A stretch of DNA of 5,508 bases from Alphaproteobacteria bacterium (GTDB lineage: Bacteria; Pseudomonadota; Alphaproteobacteria; Caulobacterales; Maricaulaceae). Below the pieces are notes generated by a model that made no database searches, was not told where the DNA came from, and saw nothing but the letters and a program-made list of their open reading frames with translations. Position numbers and translations under genes: made by a program. Positions 5,334 to 5,508 of the stretch are shown piece by piece (position 1 is the stretch's first letter; each line of letters starts with the position of its first letter). The stretch covers positions 1-5,508 of the forward strand of contig JAUIEH010000216.1 in assembly GCA_030428405.1 (NCBI GenBank), given 5' to 3'.

Positions 5334-5508
5334 TCAGGCGCTGTCCGATTCCGCGGCCGCGCCATTTTCGGCTGCGGCCGACTCGCTGGCGCCGACCTCC
5401 TGCATGCGGACGTTGAGGACCTCGCCCGAGCGCAAATGCAGGTCGCGTTGCGGATAGGGGATTTCGACGCCGTTCTCGTGGAACGTCTCCCAGATCTTCA
5501 ACAAGACG
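5334..5508 (-). CDS. C-terminal end of an MscS-family mechanosensitive channel, 5'-truncated by the window edge
   Basis: The - strand frame is open from the window edge to a TGA at 5336-5334, giving 57 residues. It begins VLLKIWETFHENGVEIPYPQ and continues RDLHLRS. This pattern (a Phe-x-x-x-Gly-(I/V)-Glu-(I/F)-Pro-(F/Y)-Pro-Gln-Arg-Asp core) is characteristic of the last strand of the cytoplasmic cage of MscS and MscK-like inner-membrane channels, which release solutes on hypo-osmotic shock. A low-complexity tail of about 30 residues rich in Ala, Glu and Ser follows. The pore and membrane helices lie outside the window, so the subtype cannot be assigned. It is transcribed toward the small lipoprotein gene, 133 bases away; no clear terminator was found between them. 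Confidence 0.85.
   Translation of the reverse strand, partial: VLLKIWETFHENGVEIPYPQRDLHLRSGEVLNVRMQEVGASESAAAENGAAAESDSA

Overview
The window is GC-rich (roughly 60-65% by eye) and looks like a chromosomal segment of an alphaproteobacterium. The QueE variant, the codon use and the many short secreted proteins with Ala-rich signal peptides suggest Caulobacterales, Hyphomonadaceae or Maricaulales; the lineage is an inference.

Layout: a 5'-truncated queE (7-carboxy-7-deazaguanine synthase, queuosine pathway) runs on the + strand from base 1 to 564. Every other gene is on the - strand. The first (585-1181), convergent with queE, encodes an exported protein of unknown function. Next comes a block of four consecutive genes (1372-1863, 2028-2582, 2782-4212, 4364-4882) encoding exported proteins built from one recurring domain of about 130 residues. 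Beyond it lie a 65-residue glycine-zipper lipoprotein with six terminal aspartates (5003-5200) and the C-terminus of an MscS-type mechanosensitive channel (5334 to the window edge).

The main interest is the four-gene block. It holds six domain copies: one each in three genes and three in the 476-residue protein, where Pro/Ser/Thr-rich linkers with 12-base repeats separate them. The consensus is a TYGxVxLxxGFxPDP opening, a first cysteine in CxGYIAxAPD, a PLII strand, DTTLVVNxPxG, a second cysteine in WxC(D/N)DDGGxGLNP, then SGxYDIWVGTYG and a final ISE. There are no catalytic motifs. The acidic DDGG turn within a beta-rich domain recalls bacterial pre-peptidase C-terminal (PPC-like) domains, so a secreted, disulfide-bonded and possibly calcium-binding or adhesive domain is the best guess. 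The fourth gene is a diverged copy that keeps both cysteines but has lost the acidic turn.

The genes are 120-200 bases apart, and hairpin terminators are visible after two of them, so they are probably separate transcription units that arose by tandem duplication rather than one tight operon. No RNA genes, insertion sequences, CRISPR arrays or attachment sites were seen, and no gene-free stretch exceeds 200 bases.
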